Assembly (NCBI RefSeq): GCF_016107625.1
Contig: NZ_JABASV010000006.1
Coordinates: 62,001 to 126,000, forward strand
From: Vreelandella alkaliphila
GTDB lineage: Bacteria; Pseudomonadota; Gammaproteobacteria; Pseudomonadales; Halomonadaceae
Direction: 5' to 3'
Length of the DNA stretch: 64,000 bases
Each line of letters begins with the position of its first letter. The first letter of the stretch is position 1. Positions 26,641-34,868 of the stretch are shown piece after piece. Below the pieces are notes generated by a model. The model saw only the letters and a program-made list of their open reading frames with translations, did no database searches and was not told where the DNA came from. The position numbers were made by a program, and so were the translations under genes.

Positions 26641-27618
26641 TTAATCGCAGTCGTAGGTCACGCCGTTAGCATCAGCGATGGTGCGAATGACCGACCAGTT
26701 TTCCTGATAAGTAATCGGGATAAACTGCGCTTCACCGGAATTGGCAAACTCGGTCTCAAGGGCAGTGCCTTCCCAGTCGTAGCTGAAGAAAGCATCCTGA
26801 ATTTCCTCGGCCAGCTCAGGGTTCAAGTTATTGGCCAGCCCATAGGCGGTGGTGGGGAACGTTTCAGAGGTGTAGATAATCTCGTAATCACCTTCGTTGA
26901 CAACGCCACGAGAGATCATCCGCGCGCCAACAGAGTTAGCAATGGCAGCAGCTTCGTAGTCTTTGTTTACCACCCCTAAAATGGAGTTGTCATGAGAGCC
27001 GGAGAACGCAGTTTCGAAATCCTCACCAGCCTCTAGACCGTACTCGGAACGCAGCAGCGCAGAAGGCGCGCGGAAGCCAGAGTTAGACGTTTCAGAGGTA
27101 AATGCCAGCTGGCTGCCTGCCAAGTCTTCAACCGACTCAATGCCGCTGCCGGGATAAGTGATGATCTCCATCTCATAGCCAAAGCTACCGTCTTCAGCAG
27201 CCATCATGGCAAAGGGACGGAAGCCGCCGCAGTTAACTGCAACCGGTACGCCGCCCGTATTAAAACCAGCCACATGCAGGCGACCTGCGCGCAGTGCTTC
27301 CTGCTGAGCCGCGTTGGACTGAACCGGGAAGAACTGCACCCGCTTGCCGGTGGCATCGCTTAGGTGTTCGAGAAAATCCGCCCAAACATCGGCGTATACG
27401 GCGGGGTCTTCGACCGGCGTGTAGGCAAAGACCAAGGTATCCGGGTCGACCCACTGAGACTCATCGCTGGGTACGTCAGCAACCATGTCACCGTCATTAT
27501 CAACATAGCGCGAAGAGAGGTCAGCGGAGGCGCTAACGGCTGCTAGCGAAAACGCACTAACCACAGCAGCGCTAATCAACGTACGAGAAAACGATTGAGA
27601 CAGACAGAGAGGTTGCAT
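26641..27618 (-). CDS. phnD: phosphate/phosphite/phosphonate ABC transporter substrate-binding protein PhnD
   Basis: The 325-residue periplasmic protein has a signal peptide (cleavage near AVSASAD, residue 33). The mature part follows the PhnD pattern: DTLVFAYTPVEDPAVYADVW, then VQFFPVQSNAAQQEALRAGRLHVAGFNTG and FTSETSNSGFRAPSALL, which in the family hold the oxyanion. Ligand specificity between phosphonates, phosphite and phosphate cannot be settled by eye. It is the first gene of phnD-phnC-phnE-phnE and lies 50 bp downstream of a PhoB-like repeat array. Confidence 0.93.
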   Translation of the reverse strand: MQPLCLSQSFSRTLISAAVVSAFSLAAVSASADLSSRYVDNDGDMVADVPSDESQWVDPDTLVFAYTPVEDPAVYADVWADFLEHLSDATGKRVQFFPVQSNAAQQEALRAGRLHVAGFNTGGVPVAVNCGGFRPFAMMAAEDGSFGYEMEIITYPGSGIESVEDLAGSQLAFTSETSNSGFRAPSALLRSEYGLEAGEDFETAFSGSHDNSILGVVNKDYEAAAIANSVGARMISRGVVNEGDYEIIYTSETFPTTAYGLANNLNPELAEEIQDAFFSYDWEGTALETEFANSGEAQFIPITYQENWSVIRTIADANGVTYDCD

Positions 27619-27668
27619 ACATCACCTGAGCGGGTTATTTGACAATGCCGCTATGGTGGTGCCCAATC

Positions 27669-27719
27669 ATGACAGCGAAGGGACATTAAAATGACAAGGT
27701 CATGACCCCTCAGTGACAG
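27669..27719 (-). promoter_or_regulatory. PhoB-box array of five 11-bp repeats upstream of phnD
   Basis: Read on the minus strand from 27719, the seven-base elements CTGTCAC, GGGTCAT, TTGTCAT, ATGTCCC and CTGTCAT follow each other at exactly 11-bp intervals, each separated by four bases. This is the layout of the PhoB binding site, whose consensus half-site is CTGTCAT. The array ends 50 bp before the phnD start. It predicts activation by PhoB under phosphate limitation. Confidence 0.85.
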
Positions 27720-27741
27720 TTAAGTGAGTAAAAACTCTGTG

Positions 27742-29502
27742 CTACCTACTCCACGTTGGCACCACACAGCATCCTCGGCGCTCTACGAATAAACTGTTAC
27801 CCACTATTTTTTTTGCTTGGTGCTTTAACTCGGAAAGTTGCGCGGCAATGTCTAGCGCCTTGCAGCTAGTGGTATCAGTGACCGGCTTAACAGCAATAGA
27901 AACACTTACAAAAGGAATAAACATCACCGCACCCTGGCGGTTTTCTATATGGATTCCCCCTTGCTGACGGTCTGCCTCTTCATAAAACCCGGGCGCCATC
28001 ACTTCAAAAGAGTGCAATATTTGCTGGCAAACGCCCTCCCACTGCTCTAAGGGAAGCAGCATCATAAAGTCATCACCACCAATATGACCGATAAACCCGC
28101 CAGCGCTCTCTACCTGCGCCTGAAGCAGACGTGACAAGGAAATAATCACGTGATCGCCACGGGCATAGCCATAAGCATCGTTAAATGCTTTGAAATTATC
28201 TAAATCAACGTAGGCGGCCGCAAACCCTTCGCGCTGATCGAGATAAGTGACCAACGTTTCGTTTATCAGAATATTACCCGGCAATCCGGTAAGCGGATTG
28301 GCATGACGGGCCTGACGCACCTGAATGGCGGTAATTTCGCGCAATAGGTCCACAATAGTCCCCATTCCCAGATAGCAACCGCGACTATCCACAATAACGA
28401 AATCTTCCTGCTCGATATCGCGGCTATCGGTTAGCTGCTGGCTAAGCGCCTCAAGAGACAAATCTGCGTCGGCCACTAGCATTTTAGGGTCCGCAATCTC
28501 TAACACCTGACGCTTTGCATACAACGCGTGGCTATAGGGGTTGGTAAATAGCGTTAAAAACGCATTGCGACGCACCACGGCTATTGGCACGCCATCTTCT
28601 ACCACCGCCACACAGCGTAGGGTTGTAACATCACGAAATCGCTCGGCAAGCTCTGGTACGGAGCACGCCGGCGACACAGCACTTATCGCGCGTAAAATAG
28701 AGTGGGCGGTGCGCCCCGCCGGGCCTTTTAGCTGCGTCGTGGCAGGCAGCAGCATGTGCAGCTGCAAGGGCGGCTGAAGACTGGGTCGTGCAAAGTAAAA
28801 CCCCTGAAGCAACGCCAACCCTCGGTCTAATTCCCATAGACAAAGGTGCTCAGCGGCAGTCTCAACTCCCTCAGCAATTAGTTGGCAGTCTAAGCTGCGC
28901 GCTACATCGAGAATCGAGCGTAAGAACTCACGCTTGGCAGGCTCTTGATCAATGCCAGAAATAAAGTGGCGGTCTAGTTTGACGAAATCAGGACGTAGTT
29001 CAGACCAATGGCGCAAACTGGAATGGCCAGCCCCTAAGTCATCCAACGCTACTTGAAAGCCCATGTCGCGATAGTGGGCTACTGCTTGACGCATCAGCTC
29101 GTAATCATGAATAGGCACATGCTCAGTCAGCTCGATGACTACCCGCTCTGGGGGCAGGCCACTCTCTTGGATGAAACTCAGCGTTAAGCCTTCACGGAAG
29201 TCACGCTCAACAATCGTCAGCGGCATCACGTTCAGAAACAGCAATCCCGGCAGTTCAAGTTCTGCAAAACGCTGAATCGCTAACCGTCGACACAGTAAAT
29301 CCAGTTCGACTAACAATCCTGCCTGAGTCGCCACCTCAAACAGGCGTAACGGCGAGTGTAGCGGCGATGTTTTCGGGCCACGAATAAGGGCTTCATAGCC
29401 ATAAATAGCCTGTTGATTGGCATTCACAATGGGCTGAAACAACACATGCAGCTCTTCTGCTGCAATAATCTGGTTCAACCACTGTGCTTCTTGTGCGGTC
29501 AT
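27742..29502 (-). CDS. EAL-CBS-GGDEF c-di-GMP signalling protein
   Basis: The 586-residue soluble protein has an N-terminal EAL domain (about 8-250; GYEALIRG at 35-42, DDLGAGHSSL, IAEGVETAAEH), a central region resembling a CBS pair (about 265-390; RCVAVVEDGVPIAVVRRNAF, then FVIVDSRGCYLGMGTIVDLL) and a C-terminal GGDEF domain (about 400-565). The GGDEF motif reads GGDDF (475-479), a conservative change, so both activities remain possible. No membrane segment is seen. It lies between the phosphorus-uptake operon and the PhoD-like gene. Confidence 0.9.
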   Translation of the reverse strand: MTAQEAQWLNQIIAAEELHVLFQPIVNANQQAIYGYEALIRGPKTSPLHSPLRLFEVATQAGLLVELDLLCRRLAIQRFAELELPGLLFLNVMPLTIVERDFREGLTLSFIQESGLPPERVVIELTEHVPIHDYELMRQAVAHYRDMGFQVALDDLGAGHSSLRHWSELRPDFVKLDRHFISGIDQEPAKREFLRSILDVARSLDCQLIAEGVETAAEHLCLWELDRGLALLQGFYFARPSLQPPLQLHMLLPATTQLKGPAGRTAHSILRAISAVSPACSVPELAERFRDVTTLRCVAVVEDGVPIAVVRRNAFLTLFTNPYSHALYAKRQVLEIADPKMLVADADLSLEALSQQLTDSRDIEQEDFVIVDSRGCYLGMGTIVDLLREITAIQVRQARHANPLTGLPGNILINETLVTYLDQREGFAAAYVDLDNFKAFNDAYGYARGDHVIISLSRLLQAQVESAGGFIGHIGGDDFMMLLPLEQWEGVCQQILHSFEVMAPGFYEEADRQQGGIHIENRQGAVMFIPFVSVSIAVKPVTDTTSCKALDIAAQLSELKHQAKKIVGNSLFVERRGCCVVPTWSR

Positions 29503-29599
29503 ATACCTGCTGCCCTATCAAACGTCGCCTGTTCCTTTGATTGTTATAGCTCCAGCTGATTTTAAAGCGCCATCAGGAAAGCATTCGGACAGCAATCGT

Positions 29600-29628
29600 G
29601 CGACATTTCCATGTCGTTTGTATGACAC
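29600..29628 (-). promoter_or_regulatory. weak PhoB-box-like repeats upstream of the EAL-GGDEF gene
   Basis: On the minus strand GTGTCAT, ACGACAT and ATGTCGC follow at 11-bp spacing. Only the first is a good half-site, so this is tentative; I note it because the gene is flanked by phosphorus genes. Confidence 0.25.
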
Positions 29629-29647
29629 TACGACCAACAGCAGCGGA

Positions 29648-31567
29648 CTAAGAGCGCGGGAGTTCTGACGGTGGAAACACCACATCACCTCCATCGACGT
29701 CTAGCTGGCGAATATCCGTTGGGTGGCCCTGTTCATCCAGGCTTACCAACCCAATCCCACTGGCATTCCATAGCCGCTCTCCGGCGCTAGCCCGGTCTGG
29801 GTCGCGGGGGTGAATACTTAGCTTGCGGCGCTTGGTGAACCAGTTGAGCGGCGATAACGGCGCATAGAGCCAACGGTTCAATCGGTCAAACGTGTTCAAC
29901 AGCTGTTGGGGAAACGTATTTTTGATCCCACTGGAGGTAATTTGCCAAAGATGCGGTGCCTGCTTTTGACGACGTACAACAATATCGTAGGCAAATGAAT
30001 AGTGGACGTCACCAGATAAAATCACGTAGTTACCCGGCGTTTTTGAGTGCCGCCAAATATGCAGTAGTACATTGGCAGCCCCGCGATGCGCCATCCAGTT
30101 TTCAGCGTCCACCACCAACGGCTTGCCCGCCAAGGTAAACAGCTTTTGAATGATCTCTATCAGCTTGACCCCAAACATCGGGGCTGGGGAAACGATAACG
30201 GCGCTTTTAGTCCCCAGTAACGCTTGCTGCATTTCCATCAGCGCCTCCCAGTCCATTAAACCCGAAGGACGGTTAGGGTTACGCTCGCTACGCCAACGGC
30301 GGGTGCGCGTATCCAGCACGATTAGGGCAGGTGTGCCAGGCACCTGGTACTCCCAGCCCTGAAAGCGCAGTAACCGCTCGATGAAATTATCCTGGGCGCT
30401 CGCGTTAAGCGAGCTATCCTCTTCAAATAGTGTCGAGGCTTGAAGCAACAGCGGATTAAGCTTATCCGGTGCATTGCCCCATCCCTGACACAATAAATAA
30501 GCCACTAACGCATTGCCGATAATACGCTTGGAAAACGGATGGCCGTAGGCACAGCGCTCCCAGTCAGCGGTCAAGTTCCAGTCATCGGTGACATCGTGAT
30601 CATCAAAGATCATCAGGCTGGGAACGTGGGCCATTAGCCGTGCGCACTGGGGCAGCCCGGCAACAAAGTCGTCAATCACCATCTGCTCTTGCTGATAGGC
30701 GTCCGTTTCTTTGTCACCCAACGCTGGCGGTCCAACAGCAATGAGTTGCCAGGGCGTTGGAGACCATACCAGGCAGTACATGGCGAGCATTTCTGCCAGT
30801 GTCACTAAGTGGTTTTGCGCATTTGCGGAGGTAAACACAGGCTTTTTAACGCCGCCAAAGAAACGCTCACGCAGCGCAGCGTTACTGGTCACATCCGGCA
30901 ACAGCGCTTCACGGTGATAATAGCTTTCGGGGGCGGCGTAAAGCGCTTGACTGTCATCTACCGTGGCTCCTTCCAACTGCTCATCTACCAATCCCAAACG
31001 CTCAATCAGTGCGTGTACCGCACGCAGCATCGGGCCAGCAACATCGTCAACATAGACTTGGTCACCGGTCATCAGCAGCCAAGCTGGCCACTCTTTAGGG
31101 GTTGATTGGCGTTCGGCTAACCAGGTATCTGCCCGTACCAAACCATCGGCGCTGTTGTGATGGGGTTTACGGCACGAACCGTGCATCAACCGGTGATGCC
31201 GAGAGGCCAGCACAAAGCCTGGATACGCTTCGCCCTCATGACATAACCAGGGCGCCCAATCCGGCAGGCGTTGCCATTCGCCTTGGGTACCCTGTACCTG
31301 CAGATCGTAGGCAATTCGCTCATCGGTGGGCAGTGCGGTCGGCAAGCTCAGGTCAATAAAATGAATATAGGCGTGCTGGCCAATCGCCACGCATTGATGC
31401 GACTTATCCAATGGGCGCGTCTGGACACCCACTTGCTCAGGGTAAAGCACCAGTTGCATGGTTAGCGGCCGGGTCGCGACTAGCCACAGCACTAGCCGCG
31501 AAGGCGAAAGGCGACGCAGCAGTGGCCCCACCAGTACGTCCGGCAATGTCTTGGCGATTTGCGTCAT
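29648..31567 (-). CDS. PhoD-like alkaline phosphatase D family protein
   Basis: This 639-residue metallophosphatase-fold protein shows MTGDQVYVDDV, MIFDDHDVTDDWN and ILSGDVHYSFAYDIV, the metal-binding blocks of the PhoD family. Unlike secreted PhoD enzymes it has no twin-arginine or Sec signal: the N-terminus MTQIAKTLPDVLVGPLLRRL is not followed by a hydrophobic core of the right type. It may act in the cytoplasm on phosphodiesters or have another substrate. The ATG at 31567 has AAGAGACAATGAC upstream, and it starts 33 bases after the histidine kinase stop. Confidence 0.85.
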   Translation of the reverse strand: MTQIAKTLPDVLVGPLLRRLSPSRLVLWLVATRPLTMQLVLYPEQVGVQTRPLDKSHQCVAIGQHAYIHFIDLSLPTALPTDERIAYDLQVQGTQGEWQRLPDWAPWLCHEGEAYPGFVLASRHHRLMHGSCRKPHHNSADGLVRADTWLAERQSTPKEWPAWLLMTGDQVYVDDVAGPMLRAVHALIERLGLVDEQLEGATVDDSQALYAAPESYYHREALLPDVTSNAALRERFFGGVKKPVFTSANAQNHLVTLAEMLAMYCLVWSPTPWQLIAVGPPALGDKETDAYQQEQMVIDDFVAGLPQCARLMAHVPSLMIFDDHDVTDDWNLTADWERCAYGHPFSKRIIGNALVAYLLCQGWGNAPDKLNPLLLQASTLFEEDSSLNASAQDNFIERLLRFQGWEYQVPGTPALIVLDTRTRRWRSERNPNRPSGLMDWEALMEMQQALLGTKSAVIVSPAPMFGVKLIEIIQKLFTLAGKPLVVDAENWMAHRGAANVLLHIWRHSKTPGNYVILSGDVHYSFAYDIVVRRQKQAPHLWQITSSGIKNTFPQQLLNTFDRLNRWLYAPLSPLNWFTKRRKLSIHPRDPDRASAGERLWNASGIGLVSLDEQGHPTDIRQLDVDGGDVVFPPSELPRS

Positions 31568-31600
31568 GTCATTGTCTCTTGGTTAGGTCATGCATAGTAG

Positions 31601-32965
31601 CTACCGAGCAACCACAGGTAATTCAACAACCACCTCTAATCCACCCGCCTGGGCACGTTGCAGATGCATTTGCCCTTGATACAGCGCGACAAGATCCGTC
31701 ACGATGGCCAGCCCAAGTCCACTACCAGAACGTTGCTCATCGAGACGTTTGCCGCGCTGCACAGCGGCTTGGCACTCCTGTGCGGACATACCGGGGCCAT
31801 CATCGCTCACTCGTAGCGACAGCCGTTGGCCATCGGTTTGCAAACGAATGCTCACATCGCTTGCCGCCCAGCGAAGTGCGTTGTCCAACAGGTTACCGAC
31901 GATTTCCTGAAGATCCTGCCCATCCATATGGACGCGCGCACTGCTGTCTATGTGTTGCTGCAGGCGAATATGACGGCGCTGCGCAAGACGTGTAAGCCCA
32001 GTAATCAGCGCCGCCAACGTATCCTGAACGGCAATTGGGGCGAAACGCGCCCCCTCGCCAGCAGCCGATGCCCGCGCTAAGTGGTGACGCACCGCATTGT
32101 CGATGCGCGAAAGCTCAACCTCCCAATGAGCGCGGCTTTCACTGGGCAATTGCTTAACCAGCAATCGCATAACGCTTAGCGGGGTTTTTAACGCATGGGC
32201 AAGGTTACCTGCGGTATGGCGGCTTCGCTCAATCAAACGCTGGTCACGAATAAGTACGGCATTCATTGACTCCGCTAGCATCGCCAGCTCATCCGGCAGG
32301 TGGGTGTCGAGCTGCTCAGCCTGCCCTTGCTCGACGTCCCGGAGATTAGCATTCATGCGTCGCAGTGGTGCCAACCCCCAGCGTACCTGCAGCGCTAGTA
32401 CACCTAACAGCAGCGCACCCAGGCCCACCAGCCCCAGCCATAAAGCTTGTTGAAATTGTCGAATATCTTCTCGCAACGCATCATCACGGGCGGCAATGCT
32501 AACATGCAGCGGGGTTTCCAACGGGGCAAGGTAAATATCTCGCTCGACAATTCGCAACTGCTGGCCTCGCGGGCCGTTCCACGTGCGAGCCGATAGGTTT
32601 GTATTATCGACAACCGGTAGGCGCTGATCCCACAGCGAGCGCGACGTTGCCGAAAGCTGGTCATGGTCGGTAATTTGCCAATACCAGCCGGAATAAACCT
32701 GTTCAAAACGCGGGTCGCCCAGTGATCGATCGTAACTTATCTGCTGGGCAATCGGGTCAAAGGTAACCCCCGCAATGATCACGTTCAGCGTTGTCTCCAA
32801 GCGTTCATCAAAGGCATGAATTGCTGACGTACGATAATGGTGAGTGAGCAGCCAACCCGCCATAGGCAACGCTAGCAACACCATTAACAGTGCCGCCAGT
32901 AGAAGACGCAACGTAATCGAACGGGTCGACCAACGCTGAGCCCAACGGGTAATAGCTGGCTTCAT
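31601..32965 (-). CDS. sensor histidine kinase (PhoQ/QseC-like)
   Basis: The 454-residue membrane kinase has an N-terminal membrane segment (about 18-40), a periplasmic sensor region (about 45-170), a second membrane segment (about 174-192), a HAMP-like linker, a HisKA domain with His257 in LAHALKTPL, and an HATPase domain with NLLDNALRWA, DDGPGM and GSGLGLAIV. It phosphorylates the response regulator encoded just upstream; the two genes overlap by four bases (ATGA). The signal is unknown. Confidence 0.94.
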   Translation of the reverse strand: MKPAITRWAQRWSTRSITLRLLLAALLMVLLALPMAGWLLTHHYRTSAIHAFDERLETTLNVIIAGVTFDPIAQQISYDRSLGDPRFEQVYSGWYWQITDHDQLSATSRSLWDQRLPVVDNTNLSARTWNGPRGQQLRIVERDIYLAPLETPLHVSIAARDDALREDIRQFQQALWLGLVGLGALLLGVLALQVRWGLAPLRRMNANLRDVEQGQAEQLDTHLPDELAMLAESMNAVLIRDQRLIERSRHTAGNLAHALKTPLSVMRLLVKQLPSESRAHWEVELSRIDNAVRHHLARASAAGEGARFAPIAVQDTLAALITGLTRLAQRRHIRLQQHIDSSARVHMDGQDLQEIVGNLLDNALRWAASDVSIRLQTDGQRLSLRVSDDGPGMSAQECQAAVQRGKRLDEQRSGSGLGLAIVTDLVALYQGQMHLQRAQAGGLEVVVELPVVAR

Positions 32966-33636
32966 GCGCCGGAAGGCTCTTCAGCGAGTAAGCGATACCC
33001 CTGACCACGCAGCGTGGCAATCCGCCATGCGCCTAATTTACGCCGCAACCGGCTCACTTGAACATCAATCACGTTGGAGTCGGGCTCATGATCACGGTCA
33101 TAGACATGTTCAGAGAGCTCACTGCGGCTAACCACGCGCGGGGCAGCATGCATTAAGTAGCTGAGTAGGCGCGTTTCCTGGGCGGTTATGCTAACCGGCC
33201 TGCCCGCCAGCGTGACATGCTGGGTATGGGTATCCAGGCGTAGCTCACCCACTTTTAGCACGGGATGGGCATGGCCATGACTACGACGCACCAGGGCACG
33301 CAGCCGAAACATGACCTCGGCAGGTTCGAAGGGTTTCGTCACATAGTCATCGGCCCCTGCGGTAAAACCTGCCGCTTTATCAGCCCAGCGCTCGCGCGCC
33401 GTCAAAATCAGTACTGGCAGATCAATGCCGTCTTCACGCCACGCAGAGAGCCAGCGCGTGCCTTCACCATCGGGTAGCCCCACATCAAGGATGACCGTGT
33501 CATAGGCTTCCGTGCGCACTAGAAAATCTGCTTCCTGGCCATTTTCCGCATGCTCTACCAGCCAATCACCCTCCCGTAGCGCTTGAATAAGCTCACGGGC
33601 GAGCGCCTGGTCGTCCTCTACCAGTAAACACTTCAT
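32962..33636 (-). CDS. OmpR-family response regulator
   Basis: The 224-residue protein has a receiver domain (phospho-acceptor Asp51 in VILDVGLPDG, acidic pair ED at 7-8, Lys in VTKPF) and a C-terminal winged-helix DNA-binding domain ending with the typical RLRRKLGAWRIATLRGQGYRL. It is the partner of the overlapping kinase gene. AAGGTAGC precedes the ATG. It is followed upstream by a PepSY gene whose stop is 11 bases away, so the three form one transcript and the PepSY proteins are the probable targets. Confidence 0.95.
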   Translation of the reverse strand: MKCLLVEDDQALARELIQALREGDWLVEHAENGQEADFLVRTEAYDTVILDVGLPDGEGTRWLSAWREDGIDLPVLILTARERWADKAAGFTAGADDYVTKPFEPAEVMFRLRALVRRSHGHAHPVLKVGELRLDTHTQHVTLAGRPVSITAQETRLLSYLMHAAPRVVSRSELSEHVYDRDHEPDSNVIDVQVSRLRRKLGAWRIATLRGQGYRLLAEEPSGA

Positions 33637-33647
33637 GAATAGCTACC

Positions 33648-34040
33648 TTATTGGCGGCGCATCTCGTTAATACGCACACCTTCTATTTTCATTAACTGTC
33701 CACTATGGCCATCAAACTCAAACTCAACCACTTGATTCTGAGCGCCCAGCAGTTTGATCTCATACTCTACATGGCCATCCTCACGCTCGATCTCTACTTC
33801 TATTACCTCGCCGATATAATTAGCCTCAAGCCAGTCCAAAATGGACTCTAAGGGCACGACGTCGCCTCGCTGCACTTCACTGTGCAACGCTTCCCAGGGC
33901 TGATCACCAATGGCACTACCGGCCAGTGCAATAGCAAACATCGCGACAACGACGTTAACAGGCAGCGCTTTGTGCAAGCGCATGCGTGGCAGGCGCTGCC
34001 AATAACGTGAAAGGGTTCGCGTGAGGGGCATCTTGTTCAT
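33648..34040 (-). CDS. PepSY domain protein, membrane-anchored or secreted
   Basis: The 130-residue protein has a basic N-terminus and a hydrophobic segment (PVNVVVAMFAIALAGSAIG, about 27-45), then a PepSY repeat: VVPLESILDWLEANYIGEVIEVEIEREDGHVEYEIKLL. PepSY modules in two-component operons are usually periplasmic and may modulate the kinase. The first gene of the leftward unit; divergent from another PepSY-like gene 151 bp away. The start could be 34040 or the next ATG at 34031. Confidence 0.8.
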   Translation of the reverse strand: MNKMPLTRTLSRYWQRLPRMRLHKALPVNVVVAMFAIALAGSAIGDQPWEALHSEVQRGDVVPLESILDWLEANYIGEVIEVEIEREDGHVEYEIKLLGAQNQVVEFEFDGHSGQLMKIEGVRINEMRRQ

Positions 34041-34191
34041 CGTACTAGCATGCCAAAAGCAACATGAACGTTAGATGAATGGCTTTGTCAGCTTACGGAA
34101 AGAACCGCGGTGCTATAACTGTTTTGCCTTATGACGAATGCTGTCTCATTCAACAGATGACGTCATTCAACAAACCAAGAAGGAATTTGAT

Positions 34192-34668
34192 ATGAACGCT
34201 ATGAAGAAAATGTTGCTGATCCCGACCTCTGCACTGCTGTTCACTGCGGCTGCAGGTAGCGTGCAAGCGGATACATTGCCGGTTGATCAGATTGATAGTG
34301 TGCTAACCCATGCCACTGACTATGGGTTCACCCATTACGAAGAGATCAGTATTAAGAGCCGTGGCCGTGCCGAGGTTGAAGGCTGGCTTGATGACGAATG
34401 GTACGCTGACATTGAATTTTCCATCGATAGTGGCGAAACACTGCAAGAAGAGCGTGAGCGTTTAATTACCGGGGCCTGGGGCATGAGTGAAGATGATATT
34501 CGCCAAGCACTCGAGGTAGCAAGCCAAGAGGGTATGAGCGAATTTGAAGATATCGACATTGATAAAAGCGGCATGATTGATGTTGAAGGCCGCGATGAAA
34601 ATGGCCGTGAAATAGAAATCAGTCTACGCCAAGGCTCCTTTCAAGTAAGCGAAATTGACCGCGATTAA
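34192..34668 (+). CDS. secreted acidic protein with two PepSY-like repeats
   Basis: The protein of 158 residues has a signal peptide (cleavage near SVQADT) and a very acidic mature part made of two similar halves: each has a helix (VLTHATDYGFTHYEEISIKSRGRAEVEGW and ALEVASQEGMSEFEDIDIDKSGMIDVEG) followed by a beta hairpin. This matches tandem PepSY modules. The ATG at 34192 follows GAAGGAATTTGAT. It is divergent from the PepSY-regulator-kinase unit, so both are probably controlled by that system. Confidence 0.75.
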   Translation: MNAMKKMLLIPTSALLFTAAAGSVQADTLPVDQIDSVLTHATDYGFTHYEEISIKSRGRAEVEGWLDDEWYADIEFSIDSGETLQEERERLITGAWGMSEDDIRQALEVASQEGMSEFEDIDIDKSGMIDVEGRDENGREIEISLRQGSFQVSEIDRD

Positions 34669-34709
34669 CGGGATAGCACAAGCCAGCATTAACTAACGCA
34701 AACCATTAT

Positions 34710-34732
34710 GCGGGCCACTTAGGCCCGCTTTT
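34710..34732 (+). terminator. terminator of the acidic PepSY gene
   Basis: GCGGGCC (34710-34716) and GGCCCGC (34722-34728) pair around ACTTA and are followed by TTTT. Confidence 0.88.
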
Positions 34733-34868
34733 GTTGGCAGCTCATAATGTTTGATACGGCAAATAAGCGCTGTCAGTTACTTTTTTAATTAGCCAGTGGG
34801 ACATTGCCAGCAACGCGTTGTAATGTGGTACGCATCATCAATAGTCATTGACTGTGTACTTCTGGGAG

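Noticed and set aside
31568..31620. GTCAT-type elements upstream of the PhoD-like gene as a Pho box
   Set aside because: The elements are on the opposite strand relative to the gene and are not spaced at 11 bp.
31411..31995. 194-codon plus-strand open frame
   Set aside because: Antisense to the PhoD-like and histidine kinase genes, which have clear motifs; composition is that of a shadow frame.
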